From positions 23,862 to 87,861 of the forward strand of contig JBJXGV010000063.1 of assembly GCA_046160485.1 (NCBI GenBank): 64,000 nucleotides of DNA, read 5' to 3'. The notes under the pieces were generated by a model. That model saw nothing but the letters and a program-made list of their open reading frames with translations. It had not been told where the DNA came from and made no database searches. A program made the translations under genes and the position numbers. Origin of the DNA: JBJXGV01 sp046160485 (GTDB lineage: Bacteria > Orphanbacterota > Orphanbacteria > JBJXGV01). Shown here piece after piece: positions 25,089-33,491 of the stretch. How positions within the stretch are numbered: the first letter of the stretch is position 1; each line of letters opens with the position of its first letter.

Positions 25089-26528
25089 ATGCTTGTGAAA
25101 ACAGCGCAGGAGTTGGAATCGCTCGCCTCCGAGGCGATCGAGGCGGTGTCGGCGACGGACGTCAAGATCAAGAACGAGAGCGCGCTTCGCGGGAATGTGA
25201 TCGATGCGATTGCATTGAACGCGGCGATCGGCGCGAACGACGAAGTGAAGAGTCACGCGCGCTGGTTGATACGCGCGTCGGCGCGAGCGCTGGGCATTCA
25301 CCTCGCGTCGATCCAGGGTCTCTACGCCGCGATGGGGCGCGGCGACGTTCGCGGCGTCACCACGCCGGCGATCAACGTGCGCGGGCTCGCGTACGACACG
25401 TGCCGCGCCGTCTTCCGCGCCGCGCGCAAGATCGACGCGAGCGCGTTTCTCTTCGAGATCGCGCGCTCCGAAATCTCGTACACCGATCAGCGGCCCGTCG
25501 AGTACTCAGCGATCGTTCTCGCGGCCGCAATCCGCGAGGGCTGGAAGGGCGCCGTCTTCGTGCAGGGCGATCACTTCCAGATCAACGCGAAGAAGTACAA
25601 GGAGAACGCCGAGGCCGAGACCGCGAATGTCCGTAAGCTCATCGAAGAGGGCGTTGGCGCCGGCTTCTACAACATCGATGTCGACACGTCGACGCTCGTG
25701 GATCTCTCGCACGCGACTCTCAAAGAGCAGCAGCGCCTCAACTACGAGCTTGCGGCCGACTACACCGCGCTCATCCGCAAGATCGAGCCGAAGGGGATCA
25801 CGGTTTCGGTCGGCGCCGAGATCGGCGAGGTCGGCGGGAAGAACTCGACCGTCGAGGAATTCCTCGCGTTCATGGAAGGCTACGTCGAGGCTCTCGCGAA
25901 GAAGGCGCCGGGCGCGGCCGGCATCAGCAAGATTTCGATCCAAACCGGGACCTCGCACGGCGGAGTTCCGCTTCCGGACGGCACGATCGCGAAGGTCGCA
26001 ATCGATTTCGACGCGCTCGTCGACATCGGCAAGATCGCGCAGAGCCGCTTCGGCCTCTCTGGCTCCGTGCAGCACGGCGCATCGACGCTTCCGGACGAAG
26101 TATTCGATCGCTTCCCGCAGTCGAATACGTCGGAAATCCACCTTGCGACGGGATTCCAGAACATCCTCTTCGATCATGAGGCGCTTCCCGCGGCGATGAA
26201 GGAAAAGATGTACGCGTGGCTGCGCACGAGCTGCGCCGACGAAATGAAGGCGGGCCAGACGGACGAACAGTTCTTCTACAAGACGCGGAAGAAGGCGCTC
26301 GGGCAGTTCAAGCGCGAGTTCCACGAGCTTCCGGCCGCGACGCGAGCGGCGATCGGCGCGACGCTCGAGGCGAAGTTCGACCTGCTCTTCAAGAAGCTCG
26401 GCGTGGCCGGGAGCCGCGCCGCCGTCGAGCGCTTCGTGAAGCTCGTCGACGTTCCGGTCGCGCAGGGTGGCGCGATGGCGGGCGCGCGTGGCCCCTCCGG
26501 CAAGGACGAAGCCGACAGCGGCGAGTAG
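25089..26528 (+). CDS. Class II fructose-bisphosphate aldolase-like protein (long form)
   Basis: Zinc-dependent aldolase of glycolysis/gluconeogenesis. The 479 residues are longer than standard class II enzymes (about 300-360). Core elements are present: FVQGDHFQ with a zinc-site His, NIDVDTSTLVDLS, VSVGAEIGEVGGKNST with the Glu/Gly loop, and SGSVQHGAST near the phosphate site. An extended helical C-terminus (about 375-479) follows. The 5' part (ESLASEAIEAVSATDVKIKN) is also extra. Activity on fructose-1,6-bisphosphate versus a related ketose bisphosphate cannot be told from sequence alone. Confidence 0.85.
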   Translation: MLVKTAQELESLASEAIEAVSATDVKIKNESALRGNVIDAIALNAAIGANDEVKSHARWLIRASARALGIHLASIQGLYAAMGRGDVRGVTTPAINVRGLAYDTCRAVFRAARKIDASAFLFEIARSEISYTDQRPVEYSAIVLAAAIREGWKGAVFVQGDHFQINAKKYKENAEAETANVRKLIEEGVGAGFYNIDVDTSTLVDLSHATLKEQQRLNYELAADYTALIRKIEPKGITVSVGAEIGEVGGKNSTVEEFLAFMEGYVEALAKKAPGAAGISKISIQTGTSHGGVPLPDGTIAKVAIDFDALVDIGKIAQSRFGLSGSVQHGASTLPDEVFDRFPQSNTSEIHLATGFQNILFDHEALPAAMKEKMYAWLRTSCADEMKAGQTDEQFFYKTRKKALGQFKREFHELPAATRAAIGATLEAKFDLLFKKLGVAGSRAAVERFVKLVDVPVAQGGAMAGARGPSGKDEADSGE

Positions 26529-27361
26529 TGCGACTTCCGTTCCGCATCGATAATTCCGACGGCCACGCGATCCGCGGCGAGGTGCGCACGCCCCGCCGCG
26601 GGATCGACCGCGGCACGATCGTCTTCTGCCACGGTTTCAAAGGATTCTGGGACTGGGGCGGCTTCCCGTATTTCCTCGATGCCGCCACGGCGGCCGGGTT
26701 TTACGCGGTGGCGTTTAGCTTCAGCGGCTCCGGCGTGTCGGAAGGGGATCGCGTCGACGAGCCCGAGCGCTTCGCCGAGAACACCTACACGCGCCAAGTT
26801 CGGGATCTCGAGGAAGTCGTTCGCGCGCTGCGCGGGGGAGTACTTCCTCCGTTCGGGCGGAAACCGGGGCGCATCGGGATCGTAGGGCATTCGATGGGCG
26901 GCGGCGTTGCGATCCTCTACGCTGCGAACGACCCGCAGATCGGTGCCCTCGTCACGTGGGCGTCGATCGCGACGGTCGAGCGTTATCCCGACGAAGTGGT
27001 CCGCGACTGGCGCGCCCGCGGCTGGACGCTCGTCACGAACGGCCGCACGGGCCAGGAACTCAAGATGTCGACCGCGATCCTGGACGACATCGACGCGAAC
27101 CGGGAGCGTCTCGACATCGTCGGGGCCGCGCGCCGGCTCGCGATGCCGGTTCTCATCGTCCACGGGCGGGCCGACGAATCGGTGCCGGTCGCCGAGGCGG
27201 CGACTCTCGCGGCCGCGGCGAGCGGGCGGGCCGAGCAACTCCTGCTCGACGGCGAAGGCCACACGTTCGGCTCGACCCACCCGTTCCGAGGACCCTCGAA
27301 CGGTTTCGACGTTGTCGTATCCGCAACCATTCGTTGGTTTGGAGCCCACCTCAGCGTCTGA
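26528..27361 (+). CDS. Alpha/beta hydrolase (serine hydrolase)
   Basis: 277 residues with the alpha/beta-hydrolase layout. CHGFKGFWDWG forms the oxyanion region, the nucleophile Ser122 lies in GHSMGG, the acid Asp in HGRADESVP, and the His in DGEGHTF. No signal peptide is seen. GTG 26528 overlaps the aldolase TAG by one base, so it is chosen over the longer frame that runs upstream inside the aldolase gene. Substrate unknown; the closest general type is a dienelactone-hydrolase-like or BAAT/acyl esterase-like cytosolic enzyme. Confidence 0.87.
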   Translation: MRLPFRIDNSDGHAIRGEVRTPRRGIDRGTIVFCHGFKGFWDWGGFPYFLDAATAAGFYAVAFSFSGSGVSEGDRVDEPERFAENTYTRQVRDLEEVVRALRGGVLPPFGRKPGRIGIVGHSMGGGVAILYAANDPQIGALVTWASIATVERYPDEVVRDWRARGWTLVTNGRTGQELKMSTAILDDIDANRERLDIVGAARRLAMPVLIVHGRADESVPVAEAATLAAAASGRAEQLLLDGEGHTFGSTHPFRGPSNGFDVVVSATIRWFGAHLSV

Positions 27362-27387
27362 CGCGGTGTCCCGTCACATTGTCTTCT

Positions 27388-27409
27388 GTTCGCTGACAAA
27401 TCGGCGAAC
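27388..27409. repeat. Inverted repeat after the hydrolase gene
   Basis: GTTCGC (27388-27393) and GCGAAC (27404-27409) with a ten-base centre, 27 bases after the stop. There is no U run, so it is either a weak hairpin or a protein site. The rest of the 281-base gap holds a sigma-54-like element and the RBS of the sigma factor gene. Confidence 0.35.
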
Positions 27410-27487
27410 TTACACGGAGCCTCGCGCAATCCCGAGTTGTTCGCGTTGCGCGCACACGCGCACACGCGCTTACGGCTGCACCCGTTG

Positions 27488-27502
27488 TGGCATGCGCCTT
27501 GC
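27488..27502 (+). promoter_or_regulatory. Sigma-54-like promoter element upstream of a sigma-70 factor
   Basis: TGGCAT (27488-27493), five bases, TTGC (27499-27502). The GG and GC are spaced as in -24/-12 promoters. It differs from consensus only at the sixth base and after the TTGC. The sigma factor ATG is 140 bases downstream. A match this short could arise by chance in 64 kb, so it is tentative. Confidence 0.35.
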
Positions 27503-27642
27503 CGATGCGTTGTCGTAAGACCCGGTGAAGTCGCGGGAACCCACGAAAAGAACCCGGAAACTCGCGACGAGCAACGGGAACTTCAAAGGTACCGAAGGGG
27601 TAGTTGGAGCACATAAACCCCAGAACAAGGAGCGATCAGCAA

Positions 27643-28587
27643 ATGGTAGGTGCAGCGGCGGCCATGCGGGTTCAGGAAGAACGCGAAGACGCGATCGAAA
27701 CGAAGCGCGCCCCCAAGGTTGACACCGTCCCGAGCGTTGTTAAGAACGACAATTCCGACATCGGTTCGCTCGGCATTTATTTCAGAGACATCGGCCGGAT
27801 CAACCTGCTCACGAAGGAAGAAGAGGTTCAGCTCGCACGGCGGGTTCGCCGGGGCGACTCCGAGGCGCTCACGCGTCTCGTCACGGCGAACCTGCGTTTC
27901 GTAGTCAGCGTCGCCAAGCGCTACGTCGGCCTCGGTCTCTCGCTCGAAGATCTCGTGGCCGAGGGCAACGTCGGCATCATTCGCGCGGCGCGGAAGTTCG
28001 ACGACCGCCGAGGCGTACGGTTCCTCTCGTACGGCGTCTGGTGGATCAAGCAGGCGATGCTTCAGGCGCTCGCGGAGCAGGTGCCCGTCGTGCGAATCCC
28101 GCTTAATCGCAATGGCCTCATGCACAAGCTTCAGAAGACCGCTGACCAGCTCCGCAAGGCGCTCGAACGCGAGCCGACGTACTCCGAAATTGCGAAGGCC
28201 GTTTCGCTCTCGGAAGACGAGGTCGCGAATACCATGGAGCTGACGCGCAGCTACCTGTCGCTCGACGGCGGCCCCGAGAGCGACGACGACGCGGTCGGAC
28301 TCATGGAGTTCATCGAGGACTCTTCGGCGGTGTCCCCGGACGAACGCGTGGCGCGCGCGAATCTGCGCGAGGATCTCATGGCGGCGATCGACGAACTCCC
28401 CCCGCGCGAGGCCGAGGTGCTGCGGCTCTACTACGGCTTCGGGCTCCGCGAGGGAAAGACCCTCGAAGAGATCGGCGATCGGTTCCACCTTTCGCGCGAA
28501 CGCATTCGTCAGATCAAGGAAGTGGCGATTCGGCGCCTTCGCGGCGGCGCGAAGGGACAAGCGCTCGAGTCGTATCTCGCCGGCTAA
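27643..28587 (+). CDS. Sigma-70-family RNA polymerase sigma factor (RpoD/RpoS-like)
   Basis: 314 residues with region 1.2 (LGIYFRDIGRINLLT), region 2 (NLRFVVSVAKRYVGLGLSLEDL, FLSYGVWWIKQAML), region 3 and region 4 (REAEVLRLYYGFGLREGKTLEE, here in two parts, and SRERIRQIKEVAIRRL). ATG 27643 is preferred because an AAGGAG lies about ten bases upstream; a TTG at 27604 would add 13 residues. Its 45-residue acidic/basic N-terminus is too short for region 1.1 of a classic RpoD. It and the factor at 16501 are clear paralogues. Its stop overlaps the convergent lipoprotein gene by 4 bp. Confidence 0.92.
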   Translation: MVGAAAAMRVQEEREDAIETKRAPKVDTVPSVVKNDNSDIGSLGIYFRDIGRINLLTKEEEVQLARRVRRGDSEALTRLVTANLRFVVSVAKRYVGLGLSLEDLVAEGNVGIIRAARKFDDRRGVRFLSYGVWWIKQAMLQALAEQVPVVRIPLNRNGLMHKLQKTADQLRKALEREPTYSEIAKAVSLSEDEVANTMELTRSYLSLDGGPESDDDAVGLMEFIEDSSAVSPDERVARANLREDLMAAIDELPPREAEVLRLYYGFGLREGKTLEEIGDRFHLSRERIRQIKEVAIRRLRGGAKGQALESYLAG

Positions 28588-29621
28588 CGAAGCGGGACGC
28601 CGCGCCCGCGACCGGTATGGCCAGCACCGGTAAGTTCGATCAGATACTCGACGCCCGCTTCGATCGGAGCGGGCGTTCGTGCAAGAGGTGCGCACGCCCG
28701 CGCGCCGTCCGGAACGCGCGCGAACGTGACGGGCGGAAGAAAACCCTCCGGCGAAACGATCTCCCATCGTAGGTTGCCTTCCGCGAAGAACTGCGTGGAG
28801 ATCGAGAGGCGCCGAACACGTACGGAATCAGGGCTCCACGCGATGCGAACGCTATCGCCGGATTCGAACCAAGTGGTCAACGAATCCGGCGTGTTCGTTT
28901 CGAGCGGGCTCGCCGGATCGAGGCGGACCGCCCGCGGCGTGCTCCACGCGAGGCGATGAACTCCCGCGGGAATGACGCGGCGAAGCGGCGCGTCGGGGCG
29001 AAACGAATCGACCGGCGCCGAAAGCGCAAGCACGCTGATACTCGCGTCGTTCGATGACAGCCGCGGCACGGGGATGATCGCCAAACTGCCCTGCGCGTCG
29101 CGCGAGCCGAACGCCGCGGTTTCTCCGCCCGCACCATCGACGACGACCCACGCTCCGCCCGCGCCCGTGAATCGACTCCACTCGATTTCGATCGATCCGC
29201 ATCCGGTAAGGTCGGCGTTCTCCAACGGCCCAAGAATTCGCGGCCGCTCGGGCACCAGGAGCGTGTCGCGCTGCGCGAAACTCGGCAGCCGGACCGCGAA
29301 GGCCAGCGACTCGAACGGCTGCAACTCGAACGGCGGCGGTAGCTCGTAAAAGTCGCCCCGATCGGTGAGCGTCGCGCCGTTGGCCGTGACGATCGCATCG
29401 CCGATGGGCGCGCCGTCGTGGACCACACTCACGCGTATCGCGTCGCCGTCGGGCCAACCCGCGCGGCCCGCGTTCCCCGCGATCACCAGAATCCCGACGT
29501 CGAATCGATCCGAAGCGCCGGGGCCATCGACGTCAGAGTCCGCGCAACCCGCAAAGAATCCAGGCGCGGCGAGGATCGCGGCGATCGTGAAGGCGCGTGC
29601 GGCGTCTCTAGTGCAGCGCAT
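28584..29621 (-). CDS. Predicted lipoprotein of unknown function
   Basis: 345 residues beginning with a signal peptide and lipobox FFAGC (Cys26), so it should be lipid-anchored. The mature part is rich in beta-strand-forming segments with many Pro/Gly/Asp, like stacked Ig-type modules. No catalytic motif is visible and I do not recognise the family. Its start overlaps the end of the upstream SGNH-like gene by 14 bp, which suggests co-transcription. It converges on the sigma factor gene. Confidence 0.7.
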   Translation of the reverse strand: MRCTRDAARAFTIAAILAAPGFFAGCADSDVDGPGASDRFDVGILVIAGNAGRAGWPDGDAIRVSVVHDGAPIGDAIVTANGATLTDRGDFYELPPPFELQPFESLAFAVRLPSFAQRDTLLVPERPRILGPLENADLTGCGSIEIEWSRFTGAGGAWVVVDGAGGETAAFGSRDAQGSLAIIPVPRLSSNDASISVLALSAPVDSFRPDAPLRRVIPAGVHRLAWSTPRAVRLDPASPLETNTPDSLTTWFESGDSVRIAWSPDSVRVRRLSISTQFFAEGNLRWEIVSPEGFLPPVTFARVPDGARACAPLARTPAPIEAGVEYLIELTGAGHTGRGRGVPLR

Positions 29622-30714
29622 CGGATGAATCAGGCCGAGGTGTGTCGACTCGCGCGGGCGGCAGGGTGGGCTGCTCCGGCTCGGCGAGTATCGTCACGAG
29701 CGCGAGGGCGATTGCTCGAGCGGCGACAGCGTGGCCGCGCGATCGCCAGTGTCCGTCGAACTGGTAGCGCACGGGCCCCGGATCCGCGGCGAGAGCGGGC
29801 ACGATATCGAGAAACGGAATCCCGAGTTCCGAGCAGATGAGCGCGAGGTTCTTCGTCATCTCCGCGCCCGACGTTGTGCCCTGGACAACGAGAAGTCGCC
29901 CGCCGGTGTCCGCGACGCGATCCCGCAAGCGTGCGATCGCGAGCCTGGTGATACGCCACGCGGGCGCGCCGGAGTCGCCGCCGGCGCTCTTCGCGTCGAG
30001 ATCACCCGTTCCGCGCGCGGGGTTTCGTGTGTTTCGCGCCGCGACCAACCGTTCCGCGCGAAACCGCAAAAACCGGTAGACGTGAAGATTCTGTTTCGCC
30101 CAATCGACGGAAGCGCGCCAGATGCGCGCCGTGTCGCTTAGGCGATGCTCGTGGAACTCCAACGCGCCATCACGCAGTGTGTAGAGTCGCGCGTCGTTCT
30201 CGACGTTATCCGCCGGATCGTTCTGAACGAAGAGATAGATCACGACGTCGGGGTGAAACTTGGCTCCAAGCGATTCGAATCGAATCGTGGACGCGACCGT
30301 GCCGAACCCGCTCACTCCGAAATTGAGTACCTCGACAGGCTGCTCGCGCAGGTTTGCGGCCATGAGGCGCTCGAGCGTTTGCGCGAGCGTGCTGTCGAAC
30401 GGAACTTCCTTCGCCTCGGCGAAAGAATCGCCGACGAGCGCAACTCGGAGCGCACCGGATCCATTCTCGATCGACCGCTCCCGATCGCGCATCCCAAAGC
30501 TGTTGTACTCGACCGGCACGGCAAACTCTTCGCGTTGGTACGTGAATCGCGCGCCGGGAATCGGCTCGTACCATGTGGCGGGCGAGAATCGATAGCGGAA
30601 CGCGGGCTGCGGATCAGCGATGCGCACCGCGACTTCCATGGCCGCGATCACGGCGAAGAGTGCCGCTAACGCAAGTCCGATGCTCGCGAGGCGGGCGCCG
30701 CCGGAGGGTTTCAC
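29608..30714 (-). CDS. Membrane-anchored SGNH/GDSL-like hydrolase
   Basis: 368 residues with one N-terminal membrane helix (about 10-31) and an external catalytic domain. The nucleophile motif is VGDSFAEA (Ser97). LNFGVSGFGTV supplies a block II/III-like Gly/Asn region, and DGHWRSRGH near the C-terminus gives the Asp-x-x-His pair. Such enzymes often add or remove acyl groups on cell-surface polysaccharides (AlgX/DltD/OAT-like), which is an inference here. It overlaps the downstream lipoprotein gene and follows the methyltransferase gene by 40 bp. Confidence 0.75.
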   Translation of the reverse strand: MKPSGGARLASIGLALAALFAVIAAMEVAVRIADPQPAFRYRFSPATWYEPIPGARFTYQREEFAVPVEYNSFGMRDRERSIENGSGALRVALVGDSFAEAKEVPFDSTLAQTLERLMAANLREQPVEVLNFGVSGFGTVASTIRFESLGAKFHPDVVIYLFVQNDPADNVENDARLYTLRDGALEFHEHRLSDTARIWRASVDWAKQNLHVYRFLRFRAERLVAARNTRNPARGTGDLDAKSAGGDSGAPAWRITRLAIARLRDRVADTGGRLLVVQGTTSGAEMTKNLALICSELGIPFLDIVPALAADPGPVRYQFDGHWRSRGHAVAARAIALALVTILAEPEQPTLPPARVDTPRPDSSDALH

Positions 30715-30754
30715 GTGTCGTCGCTGCGGCGCGTTGTGTCACTCGCGAGGCTCA

Positions 30755-31417
30755 TCATTTCTCGGCGAGGACGAACATGCGGTACTTGCTGCGTTCGATG
30801 TTGGCGGCGAAATCGAGGAGCGGATACGCAGGCGCCGCGGACTGCTCGAAGAGCCGCTTGAGCCGTCGCAGACCCGGCGTGTGCGCCATGCGCGCGAAGA
30901 ACGTGTGAAAGCGAATCCCGGCGTTCCAGAATGACTCGAATCGAACGCCGCGCCCTTCGAAGAGAGGAATGATCTCCTCGGGGCGCGGCAGGCCGAACCG
31001 AATGTGTTCGTCGAGCCAGTCGGGCGCCGCCTCGCCGCGGCGCGCGAACTCCGCGTGCCAGCGCGAGTCGGACGCGTGCGCGCGTTCGCCGCACGGACAT
31101 CCGAGGACGAGCTCGCGTCGCGTGATGCGGAGCATCTCCGCGATCGCGCGCGGCCGCATTTCTCGCGGCACATGCTCGAGAAAATCGATAGCGATCACGA
31201 GGTCGTACGACGCATCGGGCAGCCTGTTGTCGAAGAAATCCGTGCCGACCGGAATCAGGCGCGGGTGAAGCCCCTCGCCCGCGAGGAGAGGATCGATCGC
31301 GTGAATGCGCCGCCGCGTGTACGAGCAGATCCCCGTCGTGCCGCTGCCGATTTCGAGAACGGACTCGTGGGATCGAAGCCGCCGGAGCGCCGGGATGTAG
31401 CGGATCAGTTCATCCAC
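30755..31417 (-). CDS. Class I SAM-dependent methyltransferase
   Basis: The catalytic fold is clear: SAM motif I VLEIGSGTTGI, a motif II acidic residue after IHAID, and YDLVIAIDFLEHV before motif IV. The start is uncertain. The frame is open to 31789, but that extension overlaps the PTPS gene on the other strand and is Arg-rich without similarity. GTG 31417 (giving VDELIRYIP...) leaves 220 residues and a complete domain, with only a weak AAAGAAG upstream. The substrate is unknown; the CGERAH and C-terminal part resemble generic type 11/25 methyltransferases. Confidence 0.75.
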   Translation of the reverse strand: MDELIRYIPALRRLRSHESVLEIGSGTTGICSYTRRRIHAIDPLLAGEGLHPRLIPVGTDFFDNRLPDASYDLVIAIDFLEHVPREMRPRAIAEMLRITRRELVLGCPCGERAHASDSRWHAEFARRGEAAPDWLDEHIRFGLPRPEEIIPLFEGRGVRFESFWNAGIRFHTFFARMAHTPGLRRLKRLFEQSAAPAYPLLDFAANIERSKYRMFVLAEK

Positions 31418-31591
31418 GAGCGGGGGCTTCTTTGGGCTGCGAATCGTGACGCACGGAGGCCATGATACTCCATATCGGAATGGATTCGATGGAAGCGGAG
31501 ACGAGATCGGCAGTACACTCGCGCGGTTGCAGGAGCGACGCGGCGTCTGCGCCGCGCGACGCGGAGCCCGCGAGATTTCAGCGAGGAGTCG

Positions 31592-31945
31592 ATGAGGGTC
31601 GCGAAAGAGTTTCGGTTCGAGGCGGCGCACGCGCTTCGGAACTACATGGGTTCCGACGAACCGGTGCATGGCCACTCGTGGCGCCTCCGCGTGACGCTCT
31701 CCGCGCCGGTCGCCGCGAACGGGCTCGCGTTCGATTTCGTCGAACTCGATCGCGTCGTGCGCGAACGCGTTATCGCGCCGCTCGACCACACCGACTTAAG
31801 CGCGCGCTTCGAACAGCCCTCGACGGAACGCGTCGCGCAGTGGATCTGGAGAACACTCTCGGATCTTCCGCTCTTCGAGGTCGCGCTGTGGGAAGGCCCC
31901 GACGCGTGGGTCGCCTACCGCGGCGAGGAGGACACGGCTAAGTGA
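31592..31945 (+). CDS. 6-pyruvoyltetrahydropterin synthase paralogue, PTPS-III type (ExxHGH)
   Basis: QueD/PTPS-fold zinc enzyme of 117 residues. Zinc ligands are His13 (AAHAL), His26 and His28 (HGH). The catalytic Cys of QueD (CxxxHGH) is absent. Instead Glu23 is spaced as in ExxHGH, the mark of PTPS-III enzymes that convert dihydroneopterin triphosphate to 6-hydroxymethyl-dihydropterin and so bypass FolB in folate synthesis. GTP cyclohydrolase I is encoded 1.5 kb downstream in the same run. A folate rather than queuosine role is therefore the better reading. It overlaps the next gene by 4 bp. Confidence 0.85.
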   Translation: MRVAKEFRFEAAHALRNYMGSDEPVHGHSWRLRVTLSAPVAANGLAFDFVELDRVVRERVIAPLDHTDLSARFEQPSTERVAQWIWRTLSDLPLFEVALWEGPDAWVAYRGEEDTAK

Positions 31946-32232
31946 ACGCACCGAATAATCGGCGAGACATTCCCGGTCCCGCGCCGGCGACGGCGCCCTC
32001 GGAAGTGTTTCAGGGCGAAGAAATCGATGAAACGTTCGACGGGCGCCTCAAGCAAGCGATCGTGCGGCATTTCCGGTACGCGTGGCGCGAGTTGATCGCG
32101 CTGCGCGGCACGCTTCGCGCCGAGAAGAGCGCCAGCGCGCGCGAGTTTCACCGCTCCGGCGACGAGCCCCCCCCGGCGGAAACGCTCGACGCGGGTGAAT
32201 CGGGCCCCTCCGCGCCGGGCGCGGGGGCCTAG
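31942..32232 (+). CDS. Small hypothetical protein
   Basis: 96 residues from a GTG overlapping the PTPS stop (GTGA). The centre (EEIDETFDGRLKQAIVRHF followed by RYAWRELIALRGTL) may form an amphipathic helix pair; both ends are Pro/Ala/Gly-rich and probably disordered. There are no Cys residues and no signal peptide. The tight overlap argues that it is a real gene of the run. No function can be given. Confidence 0.6.
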   Translation: MNAPNNRRDIPGPAPATAPSEVFQGEEIDETFDGRLKQAIVRHFRYAWRELIALRGTLRAEKSASAREFHRSGDEPPPAETLDAGESGPSAPGAGA

Positions 32233-32245
32233 GGCCGAGGCGCAC

Positions 32246-33046
32246 GTGCTGACGCTGATCCTCTCGCTCGAGCAACTGTCGTTCGGGTCGCTTCTGGCGA
32301 TCGCGCCGCTTGCGTTGCGCGATCTTCCCGGCGGATTTCCATCGCTCATCGCGCACCTTGCCGCGGTCTTCTGGGGAATCGCCGGCGCCGTCGCGCTGCG
32401 CCTTCCTCCCGGCCAAGGCGGCGAGGCCGCTCCCGTACTCTTCGCGCTCGGCGGCGCCTCGCTCCTCTTCGCGCGCCTTGCGCTCTGGTCGCGGCACCGA
32501 ATGGCCACGGCACTCTTGATCGCAATTCTCGCCGCCGGCGCGTGGGTCCTCGTCGCCGACGCGGCGCGCCTCGCCGCGCGTCTTTCCGAATCGCTGCCGC
32601 CGTCGCTCGTCGCCGCCAGCCTCTTCGCGTCGGCGCTCGTTCTCGGATCGGCGCTATCGACAATGATTCTGGGCCACTGGTATTTGATTCCGCCGCCGCT
32701 GCCGTTCACGCACTTGATTCGCGGCTCCATCGTCTTTCTCGTCGCGTGCGGATTGCGCGCGCTTGTGACGGTCGTCTGCATCGTGTTCCTCGTCCGCGGC
32801 GTCGATCCAGCGATCAGCGAGTCGTTCGCGCGTCTCTTGCGGGTCGAAGGTGATCTCATCTTTTTCATGCTTCGCGTTTTTTGGGGAATCCTCGGCCCGG
32901 TGATTCTCTCGGTTCTCGTCCTGCGCACGGCGCGCCTCCACTCCAATCAGTCGGCGACGGGCTTGCTCTACGTCTCCTGCGTCTTCGTCCTCATCGGCGA
33001 ACTTCTCGCGAATTTTCTCCTCGTCGAGAGTTCGCTCCCTTTGTAG
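32246..33046 (+). CDS. Multi-spanning membrane protein of unknown function
   Basis: 266 residues with about eight hydrophobic helices and short loops. One conserved-looking stretch is LGHWYLIPPPLPFTHLIRG, and the C-terminal half contains FFMLRVFWGILGPVIL. GTG 32246 is chosen because the first helix begins immediately after it; the longer frame would add a basic stretch overlapping the previous gene's end. No transporter or enzyme signature is recognised. It lies between the small hypothetical gene and a zinc-ribbon membrane protein. Confidence 0.75.
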   Translation: MLTLILSLEQLSFGSLLAIAPLALRDLPGGFPSLIAHLAAVFWGIAGAVALRLPPGQGGEAAPVLFALGGASLLFARLALWSRHRMATALLIAILAAGAWVLVADAARLAARLSESLPPSLVAASLFASALVLGSALSTMILGHWYLIPPPLPFTHLIRGSIVFLVACGLRALVTVVCIVFLVRGVDPAISESFARLLRVEGDLIFFMLRVFWGILGPVILSVLVLRTARLHSNQSATGLLYVSCVFVLIGELLANFLLVESSLPL

Positions 33047-33047
33047 C

Positions 33048-33491
33048 TTGTCCGGGTTGGAGGTTCGTTACGCCTGTGCGAAGTGCCGGGCGCCCGCGGC
33101 GGTACCGATCGGCCGCGCGGTCACCGAGCACCGTTGCGCGGCGTGCGGCGACGTCGCCCCTCTGCGATTCTCAGAGAGCCTACTCGAGAAGGGCGTCGCG
33201 GATCGCTGTGCGCTCTGCACGAGCGAGCACTTCTACATTCAGAAGGATTTTGATCAGCGTATCGGTTGTCTCGTCGTCGCCATCGGCGCGGTGTTCGTGC
33301 CGTGGACGTACGGCCTTTCACTCGGGGTCTGCGCGCTCATCGACTGGTTTCTCTACATGCGGCTCCCAAACGTGGCGAAATGCTACATCTGCAAGGCGAC
33401 GTATGTTGGGGGCACCATGAACGCGGAACACACGGGGTTCGACCTTCACATGCTGGAGAAGTACGAAGCGGAGGCGCGGAGAAAAGGATGA
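33048..33491 (+). CDS. Zinc-ribbon protein with hydrophobic segment
   Basis: 147 residues. Cysteine pairs at CAKC, CAAC, CALC and CYIC can form two zinc ribbons. Between the third and fourth pairs is a hydrophobic region (CLVVAIGAVFVPWTYGLSLG) that could cross or dip into the membrane. A TTG at 33048, 1 bp after the previous stop, is used; a second TTG at 33057 is an equal candidate. The ATG of folE overlaps its stop (ATGA). No named family is recognised. Confidence 0.7.
   Translation: MSGLEVRYACAKCRAPAAVPIGRAVTEHRCAACGDVAPLRFSESLLEKGVADRCALCTSEHFYIQKDFDQRIGCLVVAIGAVFVPWTYGLSLGVCALIDWFLYMRLPNVAKCYICKATYVGGTMNAEHTGFDLHMLEKYEAEARRKG

Noticed and set aside
31418..31789. N-terminal extension of the methyltransferase
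   Set aside because: Arg-rich, without similarity, and overlapping the PTPS gene on the other strand.
31592..31945. QueD (queuosine pathway) call
   Set aside because: The catalytic Cys is missing and Glu is placed as in ExxHGH; folE is nearby and no queC or queE is seen.
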